From NCBI RefSeq assembly GCF_024628725.1, contig NZ_CP102409.1, forward strand, positions 2,699,001 to 2,763,000: DNA of 64,000 nt, given 5' to 3'. Positions within the stretch are counted from its first letter, which is position 1. Every line of letters begins with the position of its first letter. Source of the stretch: Ruegeria sp. YS9. GTDB lineage: Bacteria; Pseudomonadota; Alphaproteobacteria; Rhodobacterales; Rhodobacteraceae. The notes below the pieces were generated by a model. The model was not told the DNA's origin and searched no databases. It was given only the letters and a program-made list of their open reading frames with translations. The position numbers were made by a program, and so were the translations under genes. Shown one piece after another: positions 63,752-64,000 of this stretch.

Positions 63752-64000
63752 TCAACTGCGTCCGAACAGGCGTTCGATATCGCTGAGCTTAAGTTCCACA
63801 TAGGTTGGTCGCCCATGGTTGCACTGGCCGGAATGCGGCGTCGCCTCCATCTCGCGCAGCAGGGCATTCATCTCTTCGGCCCGCATCCGACGGCCGGATC
63901 GGATCGACCCATGACAGGCCACCCGGCTGAGGATCGCCTCGATCCTTGACTGCACCATCTGGCTTTCGCCCTGATCAGCAAGTTCATCCAGAATATCGAG
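63752..64000 (-). CDS. mutL: DNA mismatch repair protein MutL, C-terminus (cut by window edge)
   Basis: 83 codons at the right edge, reading toward the left. The C-terminal dimerisation domain of MutL is clear: [21 protein letters not shown], then [22 protein letters not shown] to the stop. CHGSIR is the conserved core of the C-terminal domain. The ATPase half lies outside the window. rmuC follows 57 bases downstream. Confidence 0.93.
   Translation of the reverse strand, partial: LDILDELADQGESQMVQSRIEAILSRVACHGSIRSGRRMRAEEMNALLREMEATPHSGQCNHGRPTYVELKLSDIERLFGRS

Overview
The window comes from a marine roseobacter-type member of the Rhodobacteraceae (Alphaproteobacteria); Ruegeria, Phaeobacter or a close relative is the best guess. 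The evidence is a CcrM adenine methyltransferase, a flagellin gene followed by flaF and flbT, an RpoE/ChrR singlet-oxygen pair whose promoters have the Rhodobacter TGATCC -35 element, a bacterial saccharopine lysine-degradation pair, and several small families typical of this group (DUF1127, DUF3775, DUF1217, DUF1365). Coding density is high. There is no integrase, transposase, CRISPR array, rRNA or tRNA, so this looks like core chromosome.

Layout. 1-6.1 kb: a truncated membrane adenylate cyclase, ccrM, rnhB, two small secreted proteins, a membrane-anchored winged-helix protein and a DUF427-cyclase fusion. 6.2-11.9 kb: flagellar genes, read outward from a divergent promoter near 10.0 kb: leftward flgJ/cheL-like, flgN-like, fliC, flaF, flbT, DUF1217; rightward fliK and flgD. 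12-20.5 kb: a polyamine module with a kinase-like protein, FAD oxidase, potIHGF-type ABC transporter, GntR regulator and spuC-type aminotransferase. 20.5-32.9 kb: housekeeping and accessory genes (lytic transglycosylase, WYL regulator with GST, RNase R, dapE, a glutamate-receptor-like channel, a Gly/Asp/Ser/Glu repeat protein, dapD, a second GntR regulator and a Ser/Thr dehydratase). 32.9-44.2 kb: LOG protein, a MetC-like lyase, a CbpA/CbpM chaperone pair, a U32 peptidase-family protein, cytochrome P460, rlmN, small envelope proteins, a ReAV-type asparaginase and an ArsR-SRPBCC-YciI operon. 44.2-53.4 kb: serine and glycine metabolism (serB, serA, serC, gcvP, gcvH, gcvT). 53.7-64 kb: a carbamoylase-like hydrolase, phosphatase, GST, two saccharopine dehydrogenases, DUF1127 proteins, DUF1365 divergent from rpoE-chrR, rmuC and the end of mutL.

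How the parts work together. CcrM methylates GANTC, and GANTC sites cluster in front of ccrM itself (three in 39 bp) and in front of the repeat-protein gene (five in 107 bp), which suggests methylation-timed expression. The polyamine genes share a TTTGATCA motif at potF, at the start of the GntR gene and at the aminotransferase; this probably marks a local regulon. RpoE and the DUF1365 gene have back-to-back promoters of the same type. The most unusual objects are the DUF427-adenylate cyclase fusion, the membrane-tethered winged-helix protein beside it, the 18-bp repeat protein with its GANTC-rich upstream region, the receptor-like channel with a noncanonical pore, and the structured leaders before gcvT, serC and fliC.
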